Positions 8,826 to 19,100 of a stretch of 64,000 nucleotides of DNA are shown here, piece by piece. The stretch's first letter is position 1. Each line of letters opens with the position of its first letter. The DNA is from JABDEZ01 sp965276955 (GTDB taxonomy: Bacteria; Bacteroidota; Bacteroidia; Chitinophagales; Chitinophagaceae), in assembly GCA_965276955.1 (NCBI GenBank), contig CBDIBP010000007.1:124001-188000 (forward strand), in the 5' to 3' direction. The notes beneath the pieces are model-generated. The model did not search any database. It was not told the DNA's origin and was given only the letters and a program-made list of their open reading frames with translations. The translations under genes and the position numbers were made by a program.

Positions 8826-10373
8826 ATGTCTAAAAAGGTAATGCTCATTATTATGGATGGTTGGGGCCTAGGTAAGATACCTGCTGCCGATGCTATAGCG
8901 CACGCTAATGTGCCGTTTGTAAGTTCTTTACATAATAAGTACCCAAATACCACATTGGTTGCCTGTGGCGAAGAAGTTGGCTTGCCTGACGGGCAAATGG
9001 GCAATTCAGAAGTAGGGCACCTGAATATTGGCGCAGGTCGCATTGTCTACCAGGAGTTGCAGCGTATCAATGTTGCCATCCGCGACGGTGAGCTGGAAAG
9101 GAATGAAGTGCTGAATGGGGCTTTCAAAGCAGCTAATGACAATAACAGAACGCTTCACTATATAGGCCTTGTAAGCGATGGGGGGGTACACTCCCATATT
9201 TTGCACCTTGAAAAATTGTGCAGGTTAGCACAGCAGAACAAAGTACAGAACGTGGTGGTACATGCCTTCACAGATGGCCGCGATACCGACCCTAAGAGTG
9301 GTTTGGGCTTTATTACCCAGCTACAGAATGTGCTGCAGGGAACAGGCGGCAAGCTTGCAAGCATCACCGGCCGCTACTATGCTATGGACCGCGATAGGCG
9401 GTGGGAAAGGGTAAAAATAGCTTACGATGCTCTTACCAAAGGTATGGGCACACATACCCAAAATCCGCTGGCTGCCATCACGGCGTCTTACGACCAGCAT
9501 GTGACCGATGAGTTCATTAAACCCATAATAGTTTGCGATAGCAATGACCAACCCATAGCCACCATAAAGGATGGCGATGTGGTGGTCTGCTTCAACTTCC
9601 GCACCGATCGCTGCCGCGAAATAACAGAAGTGCTTACCCAGCAACCCATACCAGAGCTGGATATGGCCCCGCTGAAACTGCACTATGTGACCATGGCAGA
9701 ATACGACAAGTCTTACAATAACGTAGGGGTCATTTTTGGCACTACCGATCTGGTGAATACGCTGGGCCAGGTGCTTGCTGAAAATGGCAAAAAACAGATA
9801 CGCATAGCAGAGACAGAGAAATATCCACACGTCACCTTCTTCTTCTCAGGCGGCAGGGAAAATGTCTTTAGCGGGGAAAAGAGGATCATGATACCATCCC
9901 CACGCGAGGTAGCTACTTACGACCTAAAACCCGAGATGAGCGCCTATGGTATAACAGGTGCCATACTACCCGAGATAGAGCAGCAGACCGCCGACTTTAT
10001 AGTGCTCAACTTTGCTAATACTGATATGGTGGGCCATACGGGCGTATGGAGTGCTGTGGTAAAAGCGGCCGAAACAGTGAATGAGTGCGTGGCTCGTATA
10101 GTACCTGAAGCGTTGGCAAATGATTATGCTGTGTTCCTGACTGCCGACCACGGCAATGCTGACCATATGCTAAACCAGGACGGAACACCAAATACCCAGC
10201 ACTCGCTGAACCAGGTGCCATTCTTCATTATATCAAACGAATACCATGGCACACTAAGACCCGGCAAGCTGGGCGACCTTGCACCTACCATACTGCACTA
10301 CATGGGCCTGCCCATACCTAAAGAAATGACAGGGAACGTGCTGATGGATCAGGCAAGAGGTACGTATAAATAA
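8826..10373 (+). CDS. gpmI: 2,3-bisphosphoglycerate-independent phosphoglycerate mutase
   Basis: Interconverts 3- and 2-phosphoglycerate in glycolysis, using two Mn ions and a phosphoserine intermediate. The product is 515 residues, the usual length. It shows the metal-binding MDGWGLG at residues 10-16, the catalytic Ser61 in QMGNSEVGHLNIGAGR, the TDGRD and FNFRTDR substrate blocks, and the C-terminal metal site TADHGNADH. The start at 8826 is chosen because the family begins a few residues before the DGWG motif; an in-frame ATG 14 codons upstream is unlikely. Transcription ends at the bidirectional hairpin at 10433-10476. Confidence 0.97.
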   Translation: MSKKVMLIIMDGWGLGKIPAADAIAHANVPFVSSLHNKYPNTTLVACGEEVGLPDGQMGNSEVGHLNIGAGRIVYQELQRINVAIRDGELERNEVLNGAFKAANDNNRTLHYIGLVSDGGVHSHILHLEKLCRLAQQNKVQNVVVHAFTDGRDTDPKSGLGFITQLQNVLQGTGGKLASITGRYYAMDRDRRWERVKIAYDALTKGMGTHTQNPLAAITASYDQHVTDEFIKPIIVCDSNDQPIATIKDGDVVVCFNFRTDRCREITEVLTQQPIPELDMAPLKLHYVTMAEYDKSYNNVGVIFGTTDLVNTLGQVLAENGKKQIRIAETEKYPHVTFFFSGGRENVFSGEKRIMIPSPREVATYDLKPEMSAYGITGAILPEIEQQTADFIVLNFANTDMVGHTGVWSAVVKAAETVNECVARIVPEALANDYAVFLTADHGNADHMLNQDGTPNTQHSLNQVPFFIISNEYHGTLRPGKLGDLAPTILHYMGLPIPKEMTGNVLMDQARGTYK

Positions 10374-10432
10374 GAAAAATAAAAAAATCATTAAGTAAGT
10401 TCCGGAACAAGGCAAAGGAATCAGTAAGTACA

Positions 10433-10476
10433 CTAAAACGACAAAGCCCTGTAGTATACAGGCTTTGTCGTTTTAG
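10433..10476. terminator. Bidirectional terminator hairpin
   Basis: A long stem, CTAAAACGACAAAGCC with GGCTTTGTCGTTTTAG, lies between the converging gpmI gene and the minus-strand gene ending at 10496. The A/T-rich outer stem supplies U-tracts in both directions, so it probably ends both transcripts. Confidence 0.75.
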
Positions 10477-10495
10477 CTTATGATAATACATTTAA

Positions 10496-11146
10496 TTATT
10501 CATCACTGCCGCCTTTGCATTGTGCCAGCAGGTAGCCATTGAGGCGGTAGCCCCAATATGGTTTGGTGATATCGTCTTTGCTTTCTTTAGCAAAAAGGCC
10601 GTCTGCTTTTTCAAGATAAGGCAACGCTGCTTTTTTGCCGCCACCAAACATTTTTGGTGTATAAAATTTTGAGATGCCTGAGAGGAAATAGATACGCGGA
10701 TTATCAGTATTGATGGCTTTTGCTTTTTCCAGGTCTTCGGCAAACAGGGCGCCGTACTTCTGATAACGGTTGCGGGGGTCTACAGCAAGGCGGGCATTAG
10801 CTATTTGTGCAGCGAGTACGTATGTATCATCGGTCTCTTTTCCAAGCGCCTTTACGGCAGCCTCTCTCTCCATGTCAGCCTCATCTATATAGGCATCTTT
10901 CTTTGCGGCATCTTTTTCCATATAAGACATGATAGCCTTAGCCAAAGAGTTGTAGTAATGACCTGCCCACTCACTATCCCATTTCTTAGCTATCAGGCCT
11001 AGGCGGTTGCTGAGGTCTATCTTGGGCTGCAGTTCCTGCGTGGTGTCGAATGTGTTGAATGTCTTTTGCAGCGTGGCTTTAAAATCCTGAGCCTGCGCAC
11101 TAAGTACCGATACTACTGTAGCGGTGAGTAAAAGAAACTTCTTCAT
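10496..11146 (-). CDS. Secreted hypothetical protein, helical (TPR-like)
   Basis: A 216-residue exported protein; the start at 11146 (MKKFLLLTATVVSVLSAQAQ) gives a typical signal peptide. The mature part is rich in Ala and Lys and predicted helical, with a repeated pattern of helices (KDAYIDEADMEREAAVKALG, YGALFAEDLEKAKAI, KKAALPYLEKADGLFAKES) like degenerate tetratricopeptide repeats. No catalytic motif is visible. It follows the TonB-dependent receptor gene by 50 bases on the same strand and may be its periplasmic partner. Confidence 0.7.
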   Translation of the reverse strand: MKKFLLLTATVVSVLSAQAQDFKATLQKTFNTFDTTQELQPKIDLSNRLGLIAKKWDSEWAGHYYNSLAKAIMSYMEKDAAKKDAYIDEADMEREAAVKALGKETDDTYVLAAQIANARLAVDPRNRYQKYGALFAEDLEKAKAINTDNPRIYFLSGISKFYTPKMFGGGKKAALPYLEKADGLFAKESKDDITKPYWGYRLNGYLLAQCKGGSDE

Positions 11147-11196
11147 TTGTATTTGTTTTAGTTTAGGTTTTGTATGTGTTATAATCATCGGTTAAG

Positions 11197-13458
11197 CTAT
11201 AGTTCGTCTTTCTTGAATTGGCTGAGCGATATATTGACCCCTGCAAATATAGAACGATATAATGCAGGCTGTATGGCCTGCCTATCACCAGTGGCAGCGC
11301 CGGCAGCATTGTATACATAGCGATAGCCAAAAATATTGTGCTGGTTGGTCAAATTATCAACACTAACATAAAATACGCTGAACCACTTACCAAACGTATG
11401 CAGGTAAGCTACCGTAATAGCAAGGTTATTGTAGTCGGGAGTAGTACGATCGCCTAGGAAAGTGGGGTTATTAGGGTTGTAATATGGCCTGCCGCTGGCA
11501 TAGCTATATGTAGCACTAAAGTTGGTAGACCATTTGTTGACAAAATACTTTGCAACTATGCTGAGGTTGTGGTCTGATATGAACTCCGGCGTAGCTTCAG
11601 TGATATAACTTTTATACAGCCTTTTGGTATCTATATAGCTATAAGATATCCAATAGTCGAGGTCTTGTACCGTCTTCTTATCGCGCCAAAAAAGTTCCAG
11701 CCCTTGTGCGTAGCCATATCCGCTGTTGTCTACATTCTCGCTGTTGTTTATAGTACGGTAATTATTAGGATCGTATGCTACGTGCTCGCGAACAAGGTCC
11801 TGATAGTTCTTATAATAACCTTCTATACGCAGGGTACGATCTTCTTTTATCCATTGCCAGTTGGCTATGTAATGTATGGCCTGCTGGTACTTAAGGCGGT
11901 GGCTAATTGCAGAATCGATACCCAACAGATAAGCATAGTCAGGGTCTTGATAAAAGATACCACCCGCTAACGATACCTGGCTATACTTGCCCGTGCGTAT
12001 AGCCATAGATATGCGCGGCGCTACAGCACTTTCATTGAGCAGCGCACTGTGCTCGAACCGCACACCAGGGCGGAATGCCAGCCATTTTACCGGGCTCCAG
12101 TCGGCCTCAAGGTAGCCGGCGGATTGCGTTTCTGTGAACTGCTGGCTGAAGCTATCAGCGAAGCTCTTCTTAATATAGATCTGCTGTAGTTCTGTGCCCG
12201 CCAGCAAGCTGAAACGACTGCTAATATAATCGCGCAATTCTACCCTTACCTGTGAGCGCTTATCATCTTCATTGATGGGAATGGTACCAAAGAAATTATT
12301 GGTCTTATCGTAACTAAATGACCCTCCAGCGAACAGCTCATAGTGTGTCTTGAAGGTTTGTTTGTAAGTGACATTAGTATAGTAATTCTGCGCGTGTGTC
12401 CTGAAGTTTATCGTATCACCTTCCTTACTGAAGGCTTTATATATCTTGTTGCCTGTAGTATCTGATACCTGTGTGTATGGATTAGGTACGGCAATGCCGC
12501 TGCTGTTGGTACTACCATTAGCCGTTATTTTTAAAATGCCATTTTTATTGGGCTTCCATACATAGCGGACGTTGCCGCCTCCCCCTACTGGTACATTGTA
12601 AAACTTTAGGTTGGTAGTGGCTAAACCATAAAATGGTGCGAGGTTGTTGTAATTGCCACCAACATCGAGACTGCTGGTCTTCCACCTTTTAGTACCAGAG
12701 GCATAGACGCCTGCCATATTTATGCCCAGGTTTACAGTGCTTTTGTCAGGCAGGTCGGTACTTAACAGTTCTAATACACCAGAAAGTGCCTGGCCGTACC
12801 GCGCACTGTAGCCACCGCTGCTAAATGATATACCCTGAAACTGGAAGGCCCCGAAACGGCTGCGCGTGGCCACACCGGGCGCACTGCTGAAAAATGCATT
12901 CTGCACCACCATCTCATCTACCAGTATGGCGGCCTCTGCGGCGTCGCCGCCACGCACAAATAGACCATTCTCTGTGCCGGTCTGCTGGGTGCCCGGTAGT
13001 GTTTCGAGCGCCTTTACCACGTCGGCATTAGCCCCGGCGGTGGTGACGATATCTAAGGGCTTTAGTACCGTTTTATTGACGTTGGAGGCTTCGAATGCGC
13101 CGGCAGATATGGTGACCTGATCTAAGGTGCGGGCATTAGTTTTAAGCTTTATCACAATATTAGTTATGCTGCTATCCAGCGTTAGCGGCTGGCCGCCTGT
13201 TTCGTGACTCACCTCGCTGGCCACTATGGTCTGGAAACCTTTTTCTTCTGTTGTGAAGTGGAAGCGGCCTGCACTATCGGTACTTGTACCATCAATAGTA
13301 TTGAGGAGGTATACACTTGCACCCTGCAACGGCTTTCCTTTATCATCTATCACCTTACCACTAAGTACCTTTTGTGCATACCCATGAAGTGCCATAAATA
13401 GAATGAAAGATAATGTAATAGTATGCTTAAAAAAACTGCGCTGTTGATGTATGGCCAT
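11197..13458 (-). CDS. TonB-dependent receptor with carboxypeptidase-regulatory-like domain
   Basis: A 753-residue outer-membrane receptor. A signal peptide (about 1-28) is followed by a CarboxypepD_reg-like domain (VLSGKVIDDKGKPLQGASVYL, about 30-105), a plug domain (about 130-230, with LETLPGTQQTG and FVRGGDAAEAAILVDEM) and a beta barrel to the end. It is not of the SusC type: it is shorter and has no SusD partner. The substrate is unknown; the second gene of the unit gives no clue. A perfect -7 box TAGCTTTG (minus, 13512-13505) lies 46 bases before the start codon. Confidence 0.9.
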   Translation of the reverse strand: MAIHQQRSFFKHTITLSFILFMALHGYAQKVLSGKVIDDKGKPLQGASVYLLNTIDGTSTDSAGRFHFTTEEKGFQTIVASEVSHETGGQPLTLDSSITNIVIKLKTNARTLDQVTISAGAFEASNVNKTVLKPLDIVTTAGANADVVKALETLPGTQQTGTENGLFVRGGDAAEAAILVDEMVVQNAFFSSAPGVATRSRFGAFQFQGISFSSGGYSARYGQALSGVLELLSTDLPDKSTVNLGINMAGVYASGTKRWKTSSLDVGGNYNNLAPFYGLATTNLKFYNVPVGGGGNVRYVWKPNKNGILKITANGSTNSSGIAVPNPYTQVSDTTGNKIYKAFSKEGDTINFRTHAQNYYTNVTYKQTFKTHYELFAGGSFSYDKTNNFFGTIPINEDDKRSQVRVELRDYISSRFSLLAGTELQQIYIKKSFADSFSQQFTETQSAGYLEADWSPVKWLAFRPGVRFEHSALLNESAVAPRISMAIRTGKYSQVSLAGGIFYQDPDYAYLLGIDSAISHRLKYQQAIHYIANWQWIKEDRTLRIEGYYKNYQDLVREHVAYDPNNYRTINNSENVDNSGYGYAQGLELFWRDKKTVQDLDYWISYSYIDTKRLYKSYITEATPEFISDHNLSIVAKYFVNKWSTNFSATYSYASGRPYYNPNNPTFLGDRTTPDYNNLAITVAYLHTFGKWFSVFYVSVDNLTNQHNIFGYRYVYNAAGAATGDRQAIQPALYRSIFAGVNISLSQFKKDEL

Positions 13459-13504
13459 AAATATATTTTGATACGCGTAGAGAACGGTATTTATTAATAC
13501 GGTG

Positions 13505-13512
13505 CAAAGCTA
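13505..13512 (-). promoter_or_regulatory. -7 promoter box of the TonB receptor gene
   Basis: TAGCTTTG on the minus strand matches the Bacteroidota -7 consensus TAnnTTTG and sits 46 bases before the receptor start codon. A clear -33 TTG was not found. Confidence 0.4.
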
Positions 13513-13609
13513 AAAAGACATAAATAATAATTGATGACCTATTCGGTAAATGGCAATATTTTGTCGACAAAGGCATTTAAAATGACGGTAGTTCCATTAG
13601 CCAAAGGCT

Positions 13610-13727
13610 AAAAAAAAGATAGCCCCCTCAGACGAAGGAGCCGTAAAGCAAGCATCATTAAAACACTGCAGATATCTTTGGTTATATAGGGGCTTTGCAA
13701 GAGCGAGAAAACGCTCCGTTTCCCATG
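13610..13727 (-). ncRNA. Candidate small stable RNA (6S-like size and layout)
   Basis: The 370-bp gap 13459-13828 holds, on the minus strand, a perfect -7 box TATGTTTG (13739-13732), then ~115 bases rich in pairing potential, then an intrinsic-terminator-like end: AGCCCC (13694-13689) pairs with GGGGCT (13626-13621), followed by ATC and eight T (13617-13610). A GAGCG/CGCTC hairpin lies near the 5' end (13717-13701). Promoter, compact fold and terminator together suggest an independent RNA. The size fits the 6S-Flavo class of Bacteroidota 6S RNA, but I cannot confirm that match. The alternative is a long 3' end of the tamL transcript. Confidence 0.4.
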
Positions 13728-13828
13728 ACCTCAAACATAGACCAAATGGATAATCTGAAAAAGGGTATTTTTCCCGTTTTTTATATCAACCTTTTTCTGT
13801 AATGCAAAGCACTTACACCCCATACGCT

Positions 13829-16117
13829 TTAAAAAGGGTAGCCAATACCAATGTTGAACACCAAGTTTTGCCTGCGCCAAGAGGAGCTACTGAAATCTAT
13901 TTTGTTAAATACCCATCTATCTTCCTCCGGCAAATATGGCTCGCGAACCGGCATACCCAGATCAAGGCGTAGCAGCAATATCTTTATATCGAAACGCAGG
14001 CCCACACCCACATCGGCAGCGACCTCCTTGTAGAAACTGGAAGTAAATTTACCACCCGGATAATCAGGGTTATTGTGATACAGCCATATATTGCCCGCAT
14101 CGTAGAAGATAGCAGCATTGAAGAACTTATAAATGTTTTGCCGTAACTCAATATTCAGTTCCCCTTTTATATCGCCAAGGGTCTCTAAGTACCGTTCGCT
14201 CTGTGCTCTGTAATCGAAAGTACCAGGCCCTACGAGACGGGATTGAAAACCACGAAGATCACTATTGCCACCAGCCCAAAACTGCTTGATATTGGGCAGC
14301 TGTGACGAATTGCCATATGGTATACCCAGCCCCATAAGCAACCTTGTGGCAATAGTGGTAGCGCTGGACAAGCGCAGATAATACCGGAAATCGGGTTGAA
14401 ACTTCAGGTATTGCGCATAGGTTTGCCCCAATAAGGTTTGCGGATTCGTCTTATAATCGGCCTTCTCTGCCAGCCCCAACAAATTGCCCGACAGATCGAT
14501 AAGTCCATCAAAATAAAAGCTGTTCTTACGTGGGGGACCTACCTGGCTATTGTAGGTAAACTCATAAGTAGGACCAATGATGATACCATTGAAAATGAGG
14601 TTGCCGTAAAGAAGATTAAGGTTCGAATTGTTTTGGGTCAGTGTGTCGGTCCTTACATAGGTAAAGTTGAAAGGGTATAACTGGTGCTCTTGTTTGTACC
14701 CTTGTTTCCAATCGTAACCATAGCTTAGCTTATATGAATTGATACGTAACAGATCAGACTGCGACTCATAATTATAGCTTGCCTTGATAAGTGTGTGCGG
14801 TACAAAAAGACTATTGGTCTGCTGCTCTACGAATGGTATCACAAAGTGCGGTATACTCAAGTCGACCTCTGCACCCAGGTTGTAGATATTGGGCTGTTTC
14901 TGCTCGCCGGTATATTGCGCCTCAAAGCCTCCATTTATTTTAAATATCAATGCCTCCGCGCCCTTAAAGGCATTGCGGTTGCGCCAACTGATACTCCCTT
15001 GGGTACCTGCTCTGTTGTCATTTTGCGTTAATGCCCCGATCTCGAACTGGAGGGACTTGCGTGGAAATGGCGTAAGGAAGTAGAACACATCAAGCACAGA
15101 ATCGTTAACGGGATCGTAGCGGCTCTTCACGAATTTAAATGTGCCCATTGTGACCAACCGGTTCAATGACGTGTTCTGGTCATCAAGATTGTATTCATCG
15201 CCTTTTTCGAACTTTATTGCGCGCCAGAATATGGCAGGTTTAAAACTTTTTTTAGGGTCTACTATATTGTACCCTTTATATAAAACGGCATTGGCCTTAT
15301 TGGTATCGGTTTCTTTGCCGTGTGTTTTAAAGTTGGGGTAAACATAGATATCACCAATGTAAGAGACCTGGTAGGCCTGGTCGGGAACCCCTTCTTTCTT
15401 CACAGCTACATACATATCTACCTTATGGTTGCCTATAGTGGTATCGGCCTGTACAATAATGTAATCGGGCTTGAACCAGTAATATCCCAACTGCTTTAAG
15501 GCTTTGTCTATCCTGTTCCTTTCTGCTTTAATAAGGTCCAGATTATAGGGAGCACCTGGAGTAAGTAGCGTACTCGGGAATGTGCTATCGATATCGAAGG
15601 TGATCTCTGGCTCAGTACTGTCTTTTAAAAATATGGTTTTATTGATGGTGTATTGCGGGCCGGTCGTGACATTAAAAACAGCAGTTGTGCGTTTCTTTTT
15701 ATCGGTCTTGAATATGGGGTTGACCGTAGCATAGAAGAACCCTTTGTTTTGCAGCAGGTTCACCATTATAGCCTTATTGGTCTGTAAATTGACACTACTT
15801 GCTAATACCGGCTCTTCACCGCTCTTACGCAAAAATGCTTTGATACCTTTCTTCTTTTTCGTGGTGCCTGCAAATTCATAAAGGCGCAGTTTGAAACGCA
15901 TGCCGAGTGTTTTTGAATTGGGGCGGGGGCGCACAGCACCCTCCAGATCAGTAGATAATGTTTTGCGTTCTTTATGGCTTGCCTCGTGATCTTGGATCTT
16001 TATATTGCTCCCAATGAACAATGTTTCACCTGCGGGCAAGTGTCTTGTATTGCTGCACGAGGCAGCAATGATGATAAGTATAAAAAGCAGGTATGTATAT
16101 CCCTTAGTATAGGTCAT
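13829..16117 (-). CDS. BamA/TamA-family outer membrane lipoprotein (TamL-like)
   Basis: A 762-residue Omp85-family protein. The N-terminus is a lipoprotein signal with a lipobox ending at Cys21 (IIIAASC), the feature that separates the Bacteroidota TamL branch from ordinary TamA. POTRA-like repeats (about 110-330) precede the C-terminal 16-strand barrel, with the conserved FWAGGNSDLRGFQSR loop segment and a final strand ending VFNIGIGYPF. It lies 12 bases after tamB on the same strand, so the two probably form the TAM machine that carries lipids or proteins between the membranes. Confidence 0.9.
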   Translation of the reverse strand: MTYTKGYTYLLFILIIIAASCSNTRHLPAGETLFIGSNIKIQDHEASHKERKTLSTDLEGAVRPRPNSKTLGMRFKLRLYEFAGTTKKKKGIKAFLRKSGEEPVLASSVNLQTNKAIMVNLLQNKGFFYATVNPIFKTDKKKRTTAVFNVTTGPQYTINKTIFLKDSTEPEITFDIDSTFPSTLLTPGAPYNLDLIKAERNRIDKALKQLGYYWFKPDYIIVQADTTIGNHKVDMYVAVKKEGVPDQAYQVSYIGDIYVYPNFKTHGKETDTNKANAVLYKGYNIVDPKKSFKPAIFWRAIKFEKGDEYNLDDQNTSLNRLVTMGTFKFVKSRYDPVNDSVLDVFYFLTPFPRKSLQFEIGALTQNDNRAGTQGSISWRNRNAFKGAEALIFKINGGFEAQYTGEQKQPNIYNLGAEVDLSIPHFVIPFVEQQTNSLFVPHTLIKASYNYESQSDLLRINSYKLSYGYDWKQGYKQEHQLYPFNFTYVRTDTLTQNNSNLNLLYGNLIFNGIIIGPTYEFTYNSQVGPPRKNSFYFDGLIDLSGNLLGLAEKADYKTNPQTLLGQTYAQYLKFQPDFRYYLRLSSATTIATRLLMGLGIPYGNSSQLPNIKQFWAGGNSDLRGFQSRLVGPGTFDYRAQSERYLETLGDIKGELNIELRQNIYKFFNAAIFYDAGNIWLYHNNPDYPGGKFTSSFYKEVAADVGVGLRFDIKILLLRLDLGMPVREPYLPEEDRWVFNKIDFSSSSWRRQNLVFNIGIGYPF

Positions 16118-16129
16118 GTTTTTCCGTAA

Positions 16130-19100
16130 CTATTGCGTGATGCCGTTGGTTTGTTCTTTTTTATGGTTCTTCTTCCGGTTGATCACATTTTTAAAGTGAT
16201 TGTAGTCGAGACTCAAGATAAAGTCGATGCCAGTTTCCGTAACGTATCCTTCTATTATACCCTCGTTATAATTTTTGCGGTACGCGCGTAAGCTATATTC
16301 GCCACCAGGGGTGAGCAAGTAGTCAACGGCCAGATTGCTGGGTATAAGGTTATTCTGGTCGCTATTAGTAGTTTGTGGCCCTTCCAGTTCAAAATCATTA
16401 CCTATCGTCAGCTTTAACCTGTCATTGAGTAATCGTTTGGATGCCGCCAGATTCAGGTCGGTACGGTCTCTGAGGGACCCTGTTGTATAATCCTCTGTAG
16501 AGGCGAGGTCAACTGACAAGTCTACCCCTTTTATAAGGTGCTGGGCAAACTGGTTGAGCTGCTCACCAATAAATCGACTTGCGCTTTGCTTGGCTGCAAA
16601 TGCCGTGCTGGTAGCAGCCCCGTTCTGGAAAGGATCGTCTGCTACAAAGCGGCTTAGTATAAGTAATGCGAATACCTGTTTATTGAGTTCTGATGTATCA
16701 GTACGTATCTGATTTAGTTTGCCTTGTATCAATTCGATCTGATCTGCGGAGAGCGGGTATACCTTATTTGAAGGCAATATAATATCGAAGGTAAGCGTGG
16801 GAGTAAGTATGGAACCTTTAATGTGCATGGCCACATTGAAAGGCAAATTCTGTTTATAATAGACCAATTGAGACTGGTCTGTAGTCTCGTTCTGCATCAA
16901 GTCGTATGGCGCTGCATCAGCTTCATATATAGCAGTAATATCTGCAACTGCCTGTGTAGGGTCGCCTGCAAATATTACAGAACTTCCTTTTTGTATAAGG
17001 AATTTACGCTTGATAAAATTATAGTTGAGCTGATAAGCTCCTTCATTCAGTTCATAGTTACCCGTAAGCCCGAATGCACCGCCGGGTGTTATGGCAGCAT
17101 TGAGGGAAGCGTTGCCCTTCACACTTAAGAAGTCGCCTGAGGCCTGATCGATAATGACATTGAAAGCAGCCTCTTTCGCGATGCTGATGTTCACGTTGAT
17201 ATTAGAGCCAGCTGCCACCTTTATCTTTGTACTATCTTTCTTTGGTTTGGGAACGAGCAATTTGTAGCGGTCAGGGTTCTTCACATCCACAAATTCCACT
17301 ATGCCGTCGCTGCTTACCAGACCGGGATCGCTTTCGGGCATCACAACGGTCATATTGGTGCCTTTAAGTATAGCCAAAGACCCATCGAGCTGCGGCGAAG
17401 ATGGCGTGCCTTTTACATTCAGATTGGTGGTCAGTAAAAGGTCTCCGTAAAATACTTTATTGTCTTTTGCTGTAGAGTGCAGCGCGCGCCAGTTCTTAGC
17501 ATTCAGTTGCAGGTTTAGTTGCAGGTTCTTCAGGTCTTGCGTACCTACGGTACCATTGACCGTTGCCTTGTTACCAAGACTATCCAGCACCTTGAAATCA
17601 TTGAATGCTATACCTGAAGTGGTGAACGTTATTTTTTCTGCCGGTAGCTTGAAGTATGCGTTGAGTGTACTTACTGTAGCAGCCAGGTTATCGGTACGCA
17701 GTTCACCGGTTATTAAAGGATCGGCAACTGTGCCCTTCACCTGCAGGTTGCCCCTGATAAAACCAGAGCTATTGCGCAGCTGGTTCATAGTGACCCCTTG
17801 TATGCTAGCAAGACTCAGTGCATTCAGCGCCAATGCAAAGTCGAAGCTATTGCCATTGACCGGCTGCATGTAATACTTACCATTTAGCGATACATCATTA
17901 CCATTGCCTTTTATGGCCAGCTTGGTATCAAAAGCGTTGCCATCCTGGTTGTTCACCTGCACACTGATATTGCCTATAGTATCGCCCAAAACTGAGAGGT
18001 TCTGTATCTGCAGGTCGCCACTCATAATAGGGGTCGGCTTTAATTTCTGTATAGTTATGTTGCCGCCTAATATACCATTGGCCAGCGAAGTATCGCGGCT
18101 TATCATTTCTGTAATGTTTGCCAGCAGGAAATTGCTGATATCCACTTTCAAAGGGGAGTTTGGTACCGGCTGATTGCTGTTGACCTTAATGTATTGGTTG
18201 TTATTGCTCAGGTTCAGGTTGCTGATATACATGCCAGCTTTTGACAGCTCTATCCTGTTGGGTTCTGTGACGCTCCATGACTGATAATTTAATTTCAGGC
18301 CAGGTTGCAGTTGTATCACCTGGCTATCGCCTACATTTTGCAATGAAGCAACCATTGCAAAACGTTCTTTCTTCACAGAATCGGAAAGGCTGATATTGGT
18401 AGTGATGGTATTCTGATCGAGGGTGCCATGTATATTAGCGTACCATAGCGCAAATTGGCTTGCTGTTATTTTATCTACAGTAGCTTTATAGGTGAACGCA
18501 GAATCTGTTCCATTTACCTTTACCACACCTTTTTCTATGGTGTTGGTACCATATATCACCTCTGGCAGGGTGGCATTGAGTGTGAGTATACGTGGAGACA
18601 AGCTGCCGTCTATATGAATGGTATCGAGCGATGTGAGACCAGGCAACAAACTATGCAGCAACGGGCGGTCTTGTATATGCGCCGTGAAAATAAGGTTATA
18701 ATCTGCAGGTGTGTTCTTGCTGGTGTCTATGGACTTTGTCTTTGCTGTAAGTGCAAGGGACTGTTTAGCACTATCGCTTACAGGTACATTATAGTGCCGG
18801 TTGAGGTGGTCTTGTACAATAGCCCCAATTTTGGTGAGCGGGGTCTTTCCCATTATGACCGCCTGCAGCACATCTAAGTTGGCTATGATATACTGGCCAG
18901 TATCCACGCTGGGCCTTGATAGTATATATAAGCTATCCATAAGGTATCGCTGACCATTTGCCACTATCACTGGCTGTTTCCATACCAGTTCGCCTTTAGG
19001 ATAGTCGGGGTTAAGTTCCGGGAAGTTGGCTTGTATATCTCCGCGCAGTTTCAGCTCGTTGCTGTATAGTTTCATAGCCTGCAGGTCTGCACTGTCAATA

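Noticed and set aside
13758..13785. AAAAAGGG ... CCCGTTTTTT as terminator of tamL
   Set aside because: The stem has a bulge and only three G-C pairs; too weak to call, although it may contribute.
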